From contig PNKV01000019.1 of assembly GCA_013822685.1 (NCBI GenBank), positions 1 to 64,000 of the forward strand: a stretch of 64,000 nt of DNA, written 5' to 3'. A program made the position numbers and the translations under genes. The notes beneath the pieces were generated by a model that did not search any database, was not told the DNA's origin, and saw only the letters and a program-made list of their open reading frames with translations. Positions 26,223 through 34,180 of this stretch are shown piece after piece. Each line of letters begins with the position of its first letter. The stretch's first letter is position 1. Origin of the DNA: Leptothrix sp. (in: b-proteobacteria) (GTDB lineage: Bacteria > Pseudomonadota > Gammaproteobacteria > Burkholderiales > Burkholderiaceae_C).

Positions 26223-27629
26223 ATGGTCATGCCGACAGCACCCGACGACATCCTTGCCCGGCTCCATGGCATCGTGGGCGAAAGCCATGTGAAGACCGAC
26301 CCGGACAGCCTCAAACACTGGGGCTGTGACTGGACGAAGGTGAGCACCCCGGCCCCTTCGGCCATCGTGTTTCCGTCGAGCATTGAAGAGGTTCAGGCCA
26401 TCGTTCGCCTGGCCAACGAGTTGCAGGTGGCCCTGGTGCCATCGGGCGGGCGCACGGGTTTGTCGGCGGCGGCCGTTGCCGCGCAGGGCGAAGTGGTGGT
26501 CAGCTTTGACCGCATGAACCGCGTCATCGAATTCATGCCGGAAGACCGCCTGGTGCGGCTTCAGGCCGGTGTGGTCACCGCGCAGTTGCAGGCCTTTGCC
26601 GAAGAGCGAGGGCTGTACTACCCCGTGGACTTTGCCAGCGCCGGTTCGTCACAGCTGGGCGGCAACATCGGCACCAACGCCGGGGGCATCAAGGTCATCA
26701 AATACGGCATGACGCGCAACTGGGTGCTGGGCCTGAAAGTGGTCACGGGCAAGGGCGATGTGCTTGATCTGAACAAGGGGATGGTGAAGAACGCCACCGG
26801 CTACGACTTGCGCCAGTTGTTCATCGGTGCGGAAGGCACGCTGGGCTTCGTGGTCGAGGCCATGATGAAGCTGGACCGCGCGCCGCGCGATTTGCGCGTG
26901 ATGGTGCTGGGCACGCCTGACTTTGCCTCGGTGATGAAAGTGCTGGCGGCGTTTCAAAAGCAGTTGGACCTGACGGCTTTCGAGTTTTTCTCAGAGCTGT
27001 CGACGCAGCTCGTGACCCAGCACCAGGGCGTGCCCCGGCCATTCGAGGCCGCCACACCGTTCTACGCCTTGCTGGAGTTCGAAGCATCCAGCGAGAAGGT
27101 GGTGGACGAGGCCATGGCCTTGTTTGAATCGTGCGTCGAGCAGGGCTGGGTGGTCGATGGCGTGATGAGCCAGAACCAGTCGCAGGCCAAATCATTGTGG
27201 CGTTTGCGTGAAGGCATCTCCGAGACCATCTCGCACTACACGCCTTATAAAAACGACTTGTCGGTGTTGATCCAGCACGTGCCGGCCTTCATCGCCGAAA
27301 TCGATGGCATCGTGGCCGAGCGTTACCCGGATTTCCGCGTCGTCTGGTTCGGCCACATTGGCGATGGCAATGTGCACCTGAATATCCTGAAGCCGGACGA
27401 CATGGCCAAAGATGATTTCTTTGCCAAGTGCGCCACCGTGAATACGCAGATCTTCGAAGCGGTGGCTCGGTATGACGGATCGGTGTCGGCCGAGCATGGC
27501 GTGGGCTTGACCAAGAAGCCCTACCTGGGCTACAGCCGATCGCCGGAAGAGCTGGCCTACATGAAGGCCGTCAAGCTGGTGTTCGACCCCAACAACGTGA
27601 TGAACCCCGGCAAGGTGTTTGACCTGTGA
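26223..27629 (+). CDS. FAD-binding D-2-hydroxyacid dehydrogenase (D-2-hydroxyglutarate dehydrogenase-like)
   Basis: A 468-residue flavoprotein of the GlcD/D-lactate/D-2-hydroxyglutarate dehydrogenase family. The PCMH-type FAD domain holds VALVPSGGRTGLSAAAVAA, GSSQLGGNIGTNAGGIKVIKYG and KNATGYDLRQLFIGAEGTLG. The C-terminal cap has WFGHIGDGNVHLNI (metal and substrate His) and SAEHGVGLTKKPYL. Divergence from serA suggests the D-2-hydroxyglutarate role: SerA can reduce 2-oxoglutarate to D-2-hydroxyglutarate, and the dehydrogenase recycles it. Glycolate or D-lactate oxidation are the alternatives. The start could be ATG 26223 or 26229. Convergent with the peroxiredoxin gene, 13 bases apart. Confidence 0.85.
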   Translation: MVMPTAPDDILARLHGIVGESHVKTDPDSLKHWGCDWTKVSTPAPSAIVFPSSIEEVQAIVRLANELQVALVPSGGRTGLSAAAVAAQGEVVVSFDRMNRVIEFMPEDRLVRLQAGVVTAQLQAFAEERGLYYPVDFASAGSSQLGGNIGTNAGGIKVIKYGMTRNWVLGLKVVTGKGDVLDLNKGMVKNATGYDLRQLFIGAEGTLGFVVEAMMKLDRAPRDLRVMVLGTPDFASVMKVLAAFQKQLDLTAFEFFSELSTQLVTQHQGVPRPFEAATPFYALLEFEASSEKVVDEAMALFESCVEQGWVVDGVMSQNQSQAKSLWRLREGISETISHYTPYKNDLSVLIQHVPAFIAEIDGIVAERYPDFRVVWFGHIGDGNVHLNILKPDDMAKDDFFAKCATVNTQIFEAVARYDGSVSAEHGVGLTKKPYLGYSRSPEELAYMKAVKLVFDPNNVMNPGKVFDL

Positions 27630-27642
27630 CGGGGTGGTTGCC

Positions 27643-28284
27643 TCAGCGGTTGGGTTGCGGTGTGAGCCGCAGGTAAGGCGTCACGGCTTTGTAGCCCTTG
27701 GGGAACTTCTGCTTGATGAGTTCAGGGTCTTGCAGCGAAGGCACGATCACCACGTCATCACCATCCTTCCAGTTGCCTGGCGTGGCCACGCTGTGGTACT
27801 CGGTGAGCTGCAGCGAGTCGATGACCCGCAGGATTTCGTCAAAGTTGCGGCCGGTGCTGGCGGGGTAGGTGATGATCAACCGGACCTTCTTGGCCGGGTC
27901 GATCACGAACAGCGAGCGCACGGTCAAGGTGCTGTTGGCATTGGGGTGGATCAGGTCGTACAGCTCAGAGACCTTGCGGTCGGCGTCGGCGATGATGGGG
28001 AAATCCACCACCGTGTTCTGCGTGCTGTTGATGTCACCAATCCAGCGTTGGTGCGACTCAACCGGGTCCACCGACAAGGCGATGACCTTGACGTTGCGCT
28101 TGGCGAATTCGTCCTTGAGCTTGGCGGTCAGGCCCAACTCCGTGGTGCACACGGGCGTGAAGTCGGCCGGGTGTGAAAACAGAACGCCCCAGCTGTCGCC
28201 CAGCCATTGGTGAAACCGGATGGGTCCTTCGGACGAGTCTTGTTCAAAATCAGGGGCGGTGTCGCCCAGGCGCAAGCTTGGCAT
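27643..28284 (-). CDS. 1-Cys peroxiredoxin (Prx6 type)
   Basis: Reduces hydrogen peroxide and organic peroxides in the cytoplasm. In 213 residues the only cysteine is Cys46, in FSHPADFTPVCTTELG, the peroxidatic motif of AhpC/TSA proteins. With no second Cys it must be resolved by an external thiol, as in Prx6. The conserved Arg is in the STLTVRSLFVIDPAKKVR region, and the C-terminal PGNWKDGDDVVIVPSLQDPE is typical of Prx6. It begins 25 bases after the small hydrolase gene on the same strand and likely shares its message. Confidence 0.93.
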   Translation of the reverse strand: MPSLRLGDTAPDFEQDSSEGPIRFHQWLGDSWGVLFSHPADFTPVCTTELGLTAKLKDEFAKRNVKVIALSVDPVESHQRWIGDINSTQNTVVDFPIIADADRKVSELYDLIHPNANSTLTVRSLFVIDPAKKVRLIITYPASTGRNFDEILRVIDSLQLTEYHSVATPGNWKDGDDVVIVPSLQDPELIKQKFPKGYKAVTPYLRLTPQPNR

Positions 28285-28309
28285 GGTGAGGTCCTTTCAG
28301 TGGGTGAGG

Positions 28310-28978
28310 TCAGATCGCGTAAGTCAGTTCCATGGGATGCACGCGCTCGATGCGCCGCTGGCGCTGCTGGTCGCGGATCATCTGGTCGACATGGAAGCGG
28401 GCCAATGGCCAGGGCCCAAAGCCCGATTCGGTGTTGATGTGGCCCACGGGGCCCAGGTTCAAAAAGCGTGCGCTCCAGTGCTCGGCCCATTGCCGGGCGC
28501 TGTCCAAGGGCATCCAAGGATCATTTTCACTGCCGATCACGGTGGCCGGCAAGCCCAACCCCGGCGTTGACAGGGCATCGACCACGCCAAACTTGACCGG
28601 GTCAGCCGGCGCCACCAGCAAGGCCGATCGGATGCCGCCCCCGGAGGGGGACAAGGTGGGGTTCAGGTCGCGCAGATAGCGCGCCAGTGCCAGGCAACCA
28701 AAGCTGTGGGCCACGGCCACCCAGGTGGTGGAAGCCGGCGCGCTTTCTATCGTGCGGCCAATCTGCGCGGCCCAGGCATCCAGGTCGGGGTGATCCCAAT
28801 CCTGCTGCTTGACGCGGACTGCGCCCCGGTACTGGCTTTGCAGCCAGGTTTGCCAATGGGTGCGCCCGCTGTCGCGCAAACCGGGGATGACCAGCACGCG
28901 CACTTGCGAGCCGGCGTAGCGGCGTGAGGCATGTTGAACCGCACTGTTTTTCAATTCCTGGAGGCCATTCAAGCTCAT
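28310..28978 (-). CDS. RBBP9/YdeN-type small serine hydrolase
   Basis: An approximately 222-residue alpha/beta hydrolase. The first strand is RVLVIPGLRDSGRTHWQ, the nucleophile elbow is VAHSFGCLA (HSFG instead of GxSxG, normal for this family), and the acid and His lie in IGSENDPWM and GHINTESGFGPW. The family (RBBP9, YdeN) are serine hydrolases with poorly known natural substrates. ATG 28978 (MSLNG) is preferred; ATG 28984 is two codons longer. The gene is first in an operon with the 1-Cys peroxiredoxin, the only functional hint. Confidence 0.85.
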   Translation of the reverse strand: MSLNGLQELKNSAVQHASRRYAGSQVRVLVIPGLRDSGRTHWQTWLQSQYRGAVRVKQQDWDHPDLDAWAAQIGRTIESAPASTTWVAVAHSFGCLALARYLRDLNPTLSPSGGGIRSALLVAPADPVKFGVVDALSTPGLGLPATVIGSENDPWMPLDSARQWAEHWSARFLNLGPVGHINTESGFGPWPLARFHVDQMIRDQQRQRRIERVHPMELTYAI

Positions 28979-29139
28979 GGGCAAATCCTGCGCAATGACG
29001 CGATGGGTGAAACATTAAGGAACGAACACCCGGCTGTGAAGCGACCTTTGCGCATGCCCCTGATGGCAATGCGCATAACGAGGATGCACATGTCAAAAGC
29101 GTCGTTCCCTTGCGGGCGCCTGCGGCCTATCTTCCCTGC

Positions 29140-29775
29140 ATGAATTTCGCAGTTGGATTGGAATTACAGCGTCCCGCCGTGAGCGATGGCGCCGTGTCGA
29201 CCCTGGTTGGCCACAATCTGCGGCGCTTGCGCAAGCAACACCGCTGGTCGCTGGAAGAGTTGGCCTTGTACAGCGGCGTGTCCCGCGCCATGCTGGGTCA
29301 GATCGAGCAGGGTAAGAGCGTGCCCAGCATCCGAACCCTGTGGCAGGCGGCCCAGGCGCTGGGTGTGTCGGTGTCGTGGTTTCTGGAGTCTCAGCACGAC
29401 GCCAGCGTCCTGCTGATCAAGCCCGCCAAAGACCAGGCCACGGCCTTGGGCCCGGGCGACGGCGAGCTGCGCGCTTTGCACATGCCCACGGAAGGGCACC
29501 GTGACGAGTTCTATGAACTGCGTTTGGCGCCCGGGGCCCGCCTTAGCCTGACCACGCCGGCCAAGTCCCGCCGGATCAACGTGGCTTTGTCCGAAGGTAC
29601 CTTGGAGGTGCTGGTTGACGAGGTCTCATACCAATTGGGCCTGCGCGACGCCCTTCAGTTTGAAGGCACCGACGGGCTGACCTGGCGCAACAACGGGCTG
29701 ATCGAGGCCAAGGCCTTCGTGGTGATCAAGCCCGTGTTGCACCTAACTCAGAGCGCCGTGCTGGCCAGCGCCTGA
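29140..29775 (+). CDS. XRE-family regulator with C-terminal cupin
   Basis: A 211-residue transcription factor. A helix-turn-helix of the XRE type spans about 23-78 (LRRLRKQHRWSLEELALYSG, VSRAMLGQIEQGKSVPS, LWQAAQALGVSVSWFL). The C-terminal half is a cupin barrel, ending near residue 195, that would bind a small ligand. Such regulators often control amino-acid or sulfur metabolism genes. The ATG at 29140 is used because it follows an unrelated AT-poor frame. Its 3' end overlaps the convergent metY gene by 28 bases, so the two transcripts are partly antisense. The target is not known from sequence. Confidence 0.85.
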   Translation: MNFAVGLELQRPAVSDGAVSTLVGHNLRRLRKQHRWSLEELALYSGVSRAMLGQIEQGKSVPSIRTLWQAAQALGVSVSWFLESQHDASVLLIKPAKDQATALGPGDGELRALHMPTEGHRDEFYELRLAPGARLSLTTPAKSRRINVALSEGTLEVLVDEVSYQLGLRDALQFEGTDGLTWRNNGLIEAKAFVVIKPVLHLTQSAVLASA

Positions 29776-31043
29776 TCCAGGTCGGCCAGCAGGTCATCGA
29801 TGTGCTCGATGCCCACCGACAGGCGCACCGTGTCTTCTGTGACGCCAGCCTTGGTCAGCTCTTCAGGCGACAACTGGCGGTGGGTGGTCGAGGCAGGGTG
29901 GGTGGCCAGCGAGCGCACATCCCCGATGTTGACCAGGCGCGTGAACAACTTCAGCCCATCGAGGAAACGCGCACCGCCTTCGCGGCCACCTTCAATGCCA
30001 AACGTCAGCAGGCCCGATGCCTGGCCTGAGAGGTATTTCTTGACCAGCGCGTGGTCGGGGTGGTTTTCCAGCCCGGCATAGTTGACCCATTTGACGCGAG
30101 GGTGGCTGCTCAAGTATTGCGCAACCTTCAGCGCATTGCTGCTGATGCGGTCCATGCGCAAGGCCAGTGTCTCGATGCCCTGCAGGATCAGGAAACTGTT
30201 GAACGGCGAGATGGCCGCGCCCGTGTTGCGCAGCGGGACCACGCGCGCCCGGCCAATGTAGGCGGCAGGGCCCAGGGCCTCGGTGTAGACCACGCCGTGG
30301 TAGCTCACGTCCGGTTCGTTCAGGCGCTTGAAGCGCTCCTTGTGCTTGGCCCAAGGAAACTTGCCCGAATCGACAATTGCGCCGCCAAGGCTGTTGCCAT
30401 GGCCGCCCAGGTACTTGGTCAGCGATTGCACGACGATGTCGGCGCCATGCTCTATCGGGCGGCAAAGGTAAGGCGAGGGCACCGTGTTGTCCACGATCAG
30501 CGGGATGCCGTGGCGGTGCGCGATCTCGGCCACCTTGGCGATGTCCGTGATGGTGCCCGAGGGGTTGCCCAGTGATTCGACAAAGATGGCCTTGGTGCGG
30601 TCGTCGATCAGGGGCTCGAAACTGTCGGGATTTCGGTGGTCGGCAAACCGGGTGGTGATGCCAAACTGGGGCAAGGTGTGCGCCAGCAGGTTGTAGGTGC
30701 CGCCATACAGCGCCGTGCTGGACACGATGTTGTCGCCCGCCTCGGCAATGGTCTGGATGGCGTAGGTCACGGCGGCCTGGCCCGAAGCCACCGCCAGCGC
30801 GCCAATCCCGCCCTCCAGTGCGGCGATGCGCTGCTCCAGCACATCCTGCGTGGGGTTCATGATCCGCGTGTAGATGTTGCCCGGCACCTTCAGGTCAAAC
30901 AGGTCCGCGCCATGCTGGGCGCTGTCAAACGCATAAGCTACCGTTTGGTAAATCGGCACGGCCACCGCCTTCGTGGTCGGGTCTGGAGAATAGCCCGCGT
31001 GCACGGACCTCGTTTCGAACTTCCAGTCGGGATTGGTGGCCAT
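29748..31043 (-). CDS. metY: O-acetylhomoserine sulfhydrylase
   Basis: PLP enzyme that makes homocysteine from O-acetylhomoserine and sulfide in direct-sulfhydrylation methionine synthesis. The 431 residues start [20 protein letters not shown], the classic OAH sulfhydrylase N terminus. They include [33 protein letters not shown] and the PLP-lysine region [17 protein letters not shown], ending in [15 protein letters not shown]. Length and insertion pattern fit MetY rather than MetB/MetZ. It lies 23 bases after the mop gene, preceded by an AAGGAG ribosome site. Confidence 0.95.
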   Translation of the reverse strand: MATNPDWKFETRSVHAGYSPDPTTKAVAVPIYQTVAYAFDSAQHGADLFDLKVPGNIYTRIMNPTQDVLEQRIAALEGGIGALAVASGQAAVTYAIQTIAEAGDNIVSSTALYGGTYNLLAHTLPQFGITTRFADHRNPDSFEPLIDDRTKAIFVESLGNPSGTITDIAKVAEIAHRHGIPLIVDNTVPSPYLCRPIEHGADIVVQSLTKYLGGHGNSLGGAIVDSGKFPWAKHKERFKRLNEPDVSYHGVVYTEALGPAAYIGRARVVPLRNTGAAISPFNSFLILQGIETLALRMDRISSNALKVAQYLSSHPRVKWVNYAGLENHPDHALVKKYLSGQASGLLTFGIEGGREGGARFLDGLKLFTRLVNIGDVRSLATHPASTTHRQLSPEELTKAGVTEDTVRLSVGIEHIDDLLADLDQALASTAL

Positions 31044-31066
31044 GTCGCTCCTTGGTGATTGAGGAT

Positions 31067-31285
31067 TCAGAGTGCTGCGATGGAAACTTCGGTCGATTTG
31101 ACCAAAGCAATGACTTCCTTGCCAACGACCAGGCCCAACTCCTTGACCGAGCGGGTGGTGATGACCGAGGTGACGATCAAACCCGAGGGGGTTTCGACGT
31201 CGATTTCAGAGACAACGGGTCCGTCAACGATTTCTTTGACTTTGCCGCGGAACTGGTTGCGAACATTGATGGCGGTGATGGTCAT
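31067..31285 (-). CDS. Mop-type molybdate-binding protein (TOBE domain)
   Basis: A 72-residue protein that is a single Mop/TOBE unit: AINVRNQFRGKVKEIVDGPV followed by SEIDVETPSGLIVTSVITTR, then SVKELGLVVGKEVIALVKST. Such proteins assemble into hexamers that store molybdate or tungstate oxyanions in the cytoplasm. The ATG at 31285 opens straight into the domain; the longer upstream frame has no family match. It sits directly upstream of metY, 23 bases apart, an unusual partner. No modABC or molybdenum enzymes appear nearby in this window. Confidence 0.9.
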   Translation of the reverse strand: MTITAINVRNQFRGKVKEIVDGPVVSEIDVETPSGLIVTSVITTRSVKELGLVVGKEVIALVKSTEVSIAAL

Positions 31286-31434
31286 GGGAGTCGATTCAAA
31301 AGTCAATGATGAAGCTTGCACCTTAGGGGAGTGCCCTGGCCTTGAGAAGCGATGAGTTGGCATGCCGGTGTGCAAAAAAATCATATGGACTGCTTAATAA
31401 TCGGGTGAGCCTTACCCTTTACCAGAGCCTGACC

Positions 31435-32061
31435 ATGAGCCACTTTTCTGACGACATCTACACCGAGCCCTCCACCGTCGATGTCGACACGCTGGCCAAC
31501 CTGGGGCCGTTGCGTGGCATGGCGGGCATCTGGCAGGGCACGCGCGGCCTGGACATCAAGCCCAAGGCCGACGGCCCCCGCAAGCAGGCCTACGTGGAGC
31601 GCATGGAGCTGCAGCCCATCGATCCGGTCACCAATGGCCCGCAGCTGCTATACGGGCTGCGCTATCTGGTGCTGATCACCAAGCCTGACCAGGTCAAGAC
31701 CTACCACGAGCAAGTGGGCTATTGGCTGTGGGAGCCGGCCACCGAAACCGTGACGCACACGCTGACCATTCCCCGTGCGCAAACGGTGATGGTGTCTGGC
31801 CAGGTCAAGGCCGATGCCACCAGCTTCGAGCTGGTGACGACCGACGGCGTGGGCATCTGCTCCAGCGCCTTCATTGATTACGCCTTCAAGACGGTGGAGT
31901 TCCGCATCAAGGTGCAGTTCAACGCGGACGGCACCTGGACGTATGACGAAGACACCGTGATGATGATCAAGGGCCGAACCGAGCCCTTCCACCACGTGGA
32001 CACCAACCACTTGAGCCAGATTGGCGAGCCAACGCCCAATCCTTTGGCCCGAGGCCGCTGA
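31435..32061 (+). CDS. Heme-binding beta-barrel (nitrobindin/FABP-like) protein
   Basis: A 208-residue soluble protein matching the nitrobindin/DUF1794-like barrel family: GPLRGMAGIWQGTRGLDI as the N-terminal strand, TYHEQVGYWLWEPATETV in the middle and strands ending in the HHVDTNHLSQIG loop. Nitrobindins bind heme and react with nitric oxide or peroxynitrite; whether this member keeps the proximal His is not resolvable without alignment. ATG 31435 is supported by the domain start; the longer frame is low-quality. It leads an operon with the DUF1624 and rpiA genes, 6 bases from the next. Confidence 0.8.
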   Translation: MSHFSDDIYTEPSTVDVDTLANLGPLRGMAGIWQGTRGLDIKPKADGPRKQAYVERMELQPIDPVTNGPQLLYGLRYLVLITKPDQVKTYHEQVGYWLWEPATETVTHTLTIPRAQTVMVSGQVKADATSFELVTTDGVGICSSAFIDYAFKTVEFRIKVQFNADGTWTYDEDTVMMIKGRTEPFHHVDTNHLSQIGEPTPNPLARGR

Positions 32062-32067
32062 GGCAGC

Positions 32068-32829
32068 GTGGTTTCTTCATCCGCGCCCGCTCTTCGTTTT
32101 GACCGCCTGGATGCCTTGCGCGGCTTTGCGCTGGTGTGGATGGCGGTGTTCCATTTCTGCTTTGACCTGAGCCACCAGGGGCTGCTGGCCGCCAACTTCT
32201 ACGAAGACCCGTTCTGGACCATGCAGCGCACCTGCATCCTCTCCTTGTTTCTGCTGTGCGCGGGCGCAGGGCAAGCCGTGGCCACCAACCAGGGCCAGTC
32301 CTGGCCACGCTTTTGGCGCCGCTGGGCGCAGGTGGCGGGTTGCGCGGCGCTGGTGTCCTTGGGCAGCTGGTTCATGTTCCCCAACAGCTTCATCTACTTT
32401 GGCGTGCTGCATGGCATGGCCGTGATGCTGATCGTGGCCCGTGTGAGCGCGCCTTTGAAGTCGTGGCTTTGGCCGCTGGGGGCCATCGCCGTGGCCTTGC
32501 CCTGGTTCATCCAGCATCCGTTTTTTGACTCACGTGCCACCAATTGGGTGGGCTTGGTCACCTACAAGCCCATCACCGAAGACTATGTGCCGGTGCTGCC
32601 CTGGCTGGGCGTGATGTGGTGGGGCATGGCGGCCACGCAATGGCTGTTGGCCCGGCATCCGCATGGCATGGCTTCTGGCGCCAACGGGCCCGGCACGGGT
32701 GACAATTCAGGTTTGGCCGCGAAGGTTCGTGCCGCTTTGGCGGCCTTGGGCCGTTGGAGCCTGACTTTTTACATGCTGCACCAGCCCGTGCTGATCGGTG
32801 CTTTGAACGCCTGGATTTTTTTGAAGTGA
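32068..32829 (+). CDS. DUF1624 membrane protein (heparan-alpha-glucosaminide N-acetyltransferase-like)
   Basis: A 253-residue integral membrane protein of about seven segments, beginning with [20 protein letters not shown] and FCFDLS. This is the DUF1624/HGSNAT signature, where the conserved His in the first helix is thought to take part in acetyl transfer across the membrane. Later, [19 protein letters not shown] and [16 protein letters not shown] match the family core. A GTG at 32068 is the only sensible start, 6 bases after the barrel gene. Substrate unknown. It is followed by rpiA 7 bases later. Confidence 0.85.
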   Translation: MVSSSAPALRFDRLDALRGFALVWMAVFHFCFDLSHQGLLAANFYEDPFWTMQRTCILSLFLLCAGAGQAVATNQGQSWPRFWRRWAQVAGCAALVSLGSWFMFPNSFIYFGVLHGMAVMLIVARVSAPLKSWLWPLGAIAVALPWFIQHPFFDSRATNWVGLVTYKPITEDYVPVLPWLGVMWWGMAATQWLLARHPHGMASGANGPGTGDNSGLAAKVRAALAALGRWSLTFYMLHQPVLIGALNAWIFLK

Positions 32830-32836
32830 CGACACC

Positions 32837-33508
32837 ATGACCCAAGACGAAATGAAAACCCTGGTGGGCCAAGCGGCCCTGGACTACGTGACCGCGGGCA
32901 GCGTGGTGGGCGTGGGCACGGGATCGACCGTGGACAAGTTCATCGACGCCCTGGGCGCCGCGCTCAAGACGGATCCCCAAAGGGTCGCGGGCGCCGTCTC
33001 CAGTTCCGTGCGCAGCACCGAACGGTTGCTGGCCTTGGGCGTCAAGGTGTTGCCGGCCGAGGCGGTGAGCGGCTTGGCCGTGTACATCGACGGCGCGGAC
33101 GAAATCAACCACCAGGGGGACATGATCAAGGGCGGTGGCGCCGCCTTGACCCGCGAAAAGATTGTGGCCGACCTGGCCGAGCGTTTCGTGTGCATCGCCG
33201 ACGAAACCAAGCTGGTGGACACCTTGGGGCGCTTCCCGCTGCCGGTGGAGGTGATCCCCATGGCGTCGGCCCAGGTCATCCGCCGCTTCGCGGCCATGGG
33301 CGCGCAGGCCAAGGTGCGTGAAGGCGTGACCACCGACAACGGCAACGTGATCGTCGACGTGACCGGCCTGAGCATCGTCAACCCCGCCCAGATGGAATCA
33401 GAGGTGAACCAGTGGCCAGGGGTGGTGACTGTGGGCATCTTTGCCCGCAACCACGCGTCGGTGTGCCTGTTGGGCACGCCAAACGGCGTCAGAACCCTGA
33501 CTTTTTAA
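32837..33508 (+). CDS. rpiA: Ribose-5-phosphate isomerase A
   Basis: Interconverts ribose-5-phosphate and ribulose-5-phosphate in the pentose-phosphate pathway. The 223-residue RpiA has [13 protein letters not shown] for phosphate binding, YIDGADEIN with catalytic Asp and [15 protein letters not shown] with catalytic Lys/Glu, and C-terminal [17 protein letters not shown]. It is the third gene of the operon with the heme barrel and DUF1624 genes, 7 bases downstream. Full length and start are standard. It converges on the glutaredoxin gene with 21 bases between stops. Confidence 0.97.
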   Translation: MTQDEMKTLVGQAALDYVTAGSVVGVGTGSTVDKFIDALGAALKTDPQRVAGAVSSSVRSTERLLALGVKVLPAEAVSGLAVYIDGADEINHQGDMIKGGGAALTREKIVADLAERFVCIADETKLVDTLGRFPLPVEVIPMASAQVIRRFAAMGAQAKVREGVTTDNGNVIVDVTGLSIVNPAQMESEVNQWPGVVTVGIFARNHASVCLLGTPNGVRTLTF

Positions 33509-33529
33509 GCCCCGGGCCGTGCTGGTTTC

Positions 33530-34162
33530 TCAGAACTTGAAGCCAGGTGGCGGAGGCGGCGTGGGGTTGGGCGCGGGGCTGACGTTGGTAGGCGTGTCCG
33601 TCTGCAGACGCAGTGGCTCGGGCACGGGCGCGCGCACTTCGGGCGGCACCAGCGGTGTGGCCGCGGGCTGTTTGTAACTGGTGGGCAGCGCCGATTTGGC
33701 CGGGTAGCCCGCCGCGTCCAGGTAGCCGCTCCAGTCGGCCTGGGTGAAGCCCACCAACTGCTTGCTGCCCACTTTCAACACGGGCAGCTGCTGAACGCCT
33801 TCCTGTTTTTGCAGAGACAGGATGTCTTCAGAGGTTTCCACCGTTTTCTCGGTGTAGGGGATGCCCCGTCCCTGCAGCATCTGACGCGCGCTGTCGCAGG
33901 GCGGGCACTTGGACGACGAATAGAACGTGACCGGGTATTGGCTGGCCACGCGCTGCAATTCAAACGGCAGCCCGGTGGCCTGGACGACCGTGCCATTGGT
34001 TTTGATCGTGGCGGCGGGCCGATCGACCGGTGGACGGTCGGTGTAGGTGACGCGGCCATCCGGGGCCACGACCTTGTAAAGCGCCCAGGCCGGGCCAGCG
34101 CTGAGCAAAGTCAGGCCCACCAGCGAGGCCAGCAAGGACGGGGACTGCACGTAACGACTCAT
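33530..34162 (-). CDS. Exported DUF4124-glutaredoxin fusion protein
   Basis: A 210-residue protein. A hydrophobic N-terminal segment (about 7-27) looks like a signal peptide or anchor, then DUF4124 (LYKVVAPDGRVTYTDRPP) and a glutaredoxin-like domain with TFYSSSKCPPCDSARQMLQG (CPPC active site) and QQLPVLKVG (cis-Pro). The last 45 residues are Pro-rich, PTPPPPPG-like. Its location should be periplasmic, where CPPC could reduce or oxidise disulfides. The combination is common in Burkholderiales. It is the last gene of folD-prlC-grx, 18 bases after prlC. Confidence 0.85.
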   Translation of the reverse strand: MSRYVQSPSLLASLVGLTLLSAGPAWALYKVVAPDGRVTYTDRPPVDRPAATIKTNGTVVQATGLPFELQRVASQYPVTFYSSSKCPPCDSARQMLQGRGIPYTEKTVETSEDILSLQKQEGVQQLPVLKVGSKQLVGFTQADWSGYLDAAGYPAKSALPTSYKQPAATPLVPPEVRAPVPEPLRLQTDTPTNVSPAPNPTPPPPPGFKF

Positions 34163-34180
34163 GTGGTTCTACCTTTGAAT

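Noticed and set aside
31286..31434. A SAM riboswitch controlling mop-metY
   Set aside because: The gap does not show the SAM-I or SAM-II core; there is only a GGCATGCC palindrome at 31359-31366 of unclear meaning.
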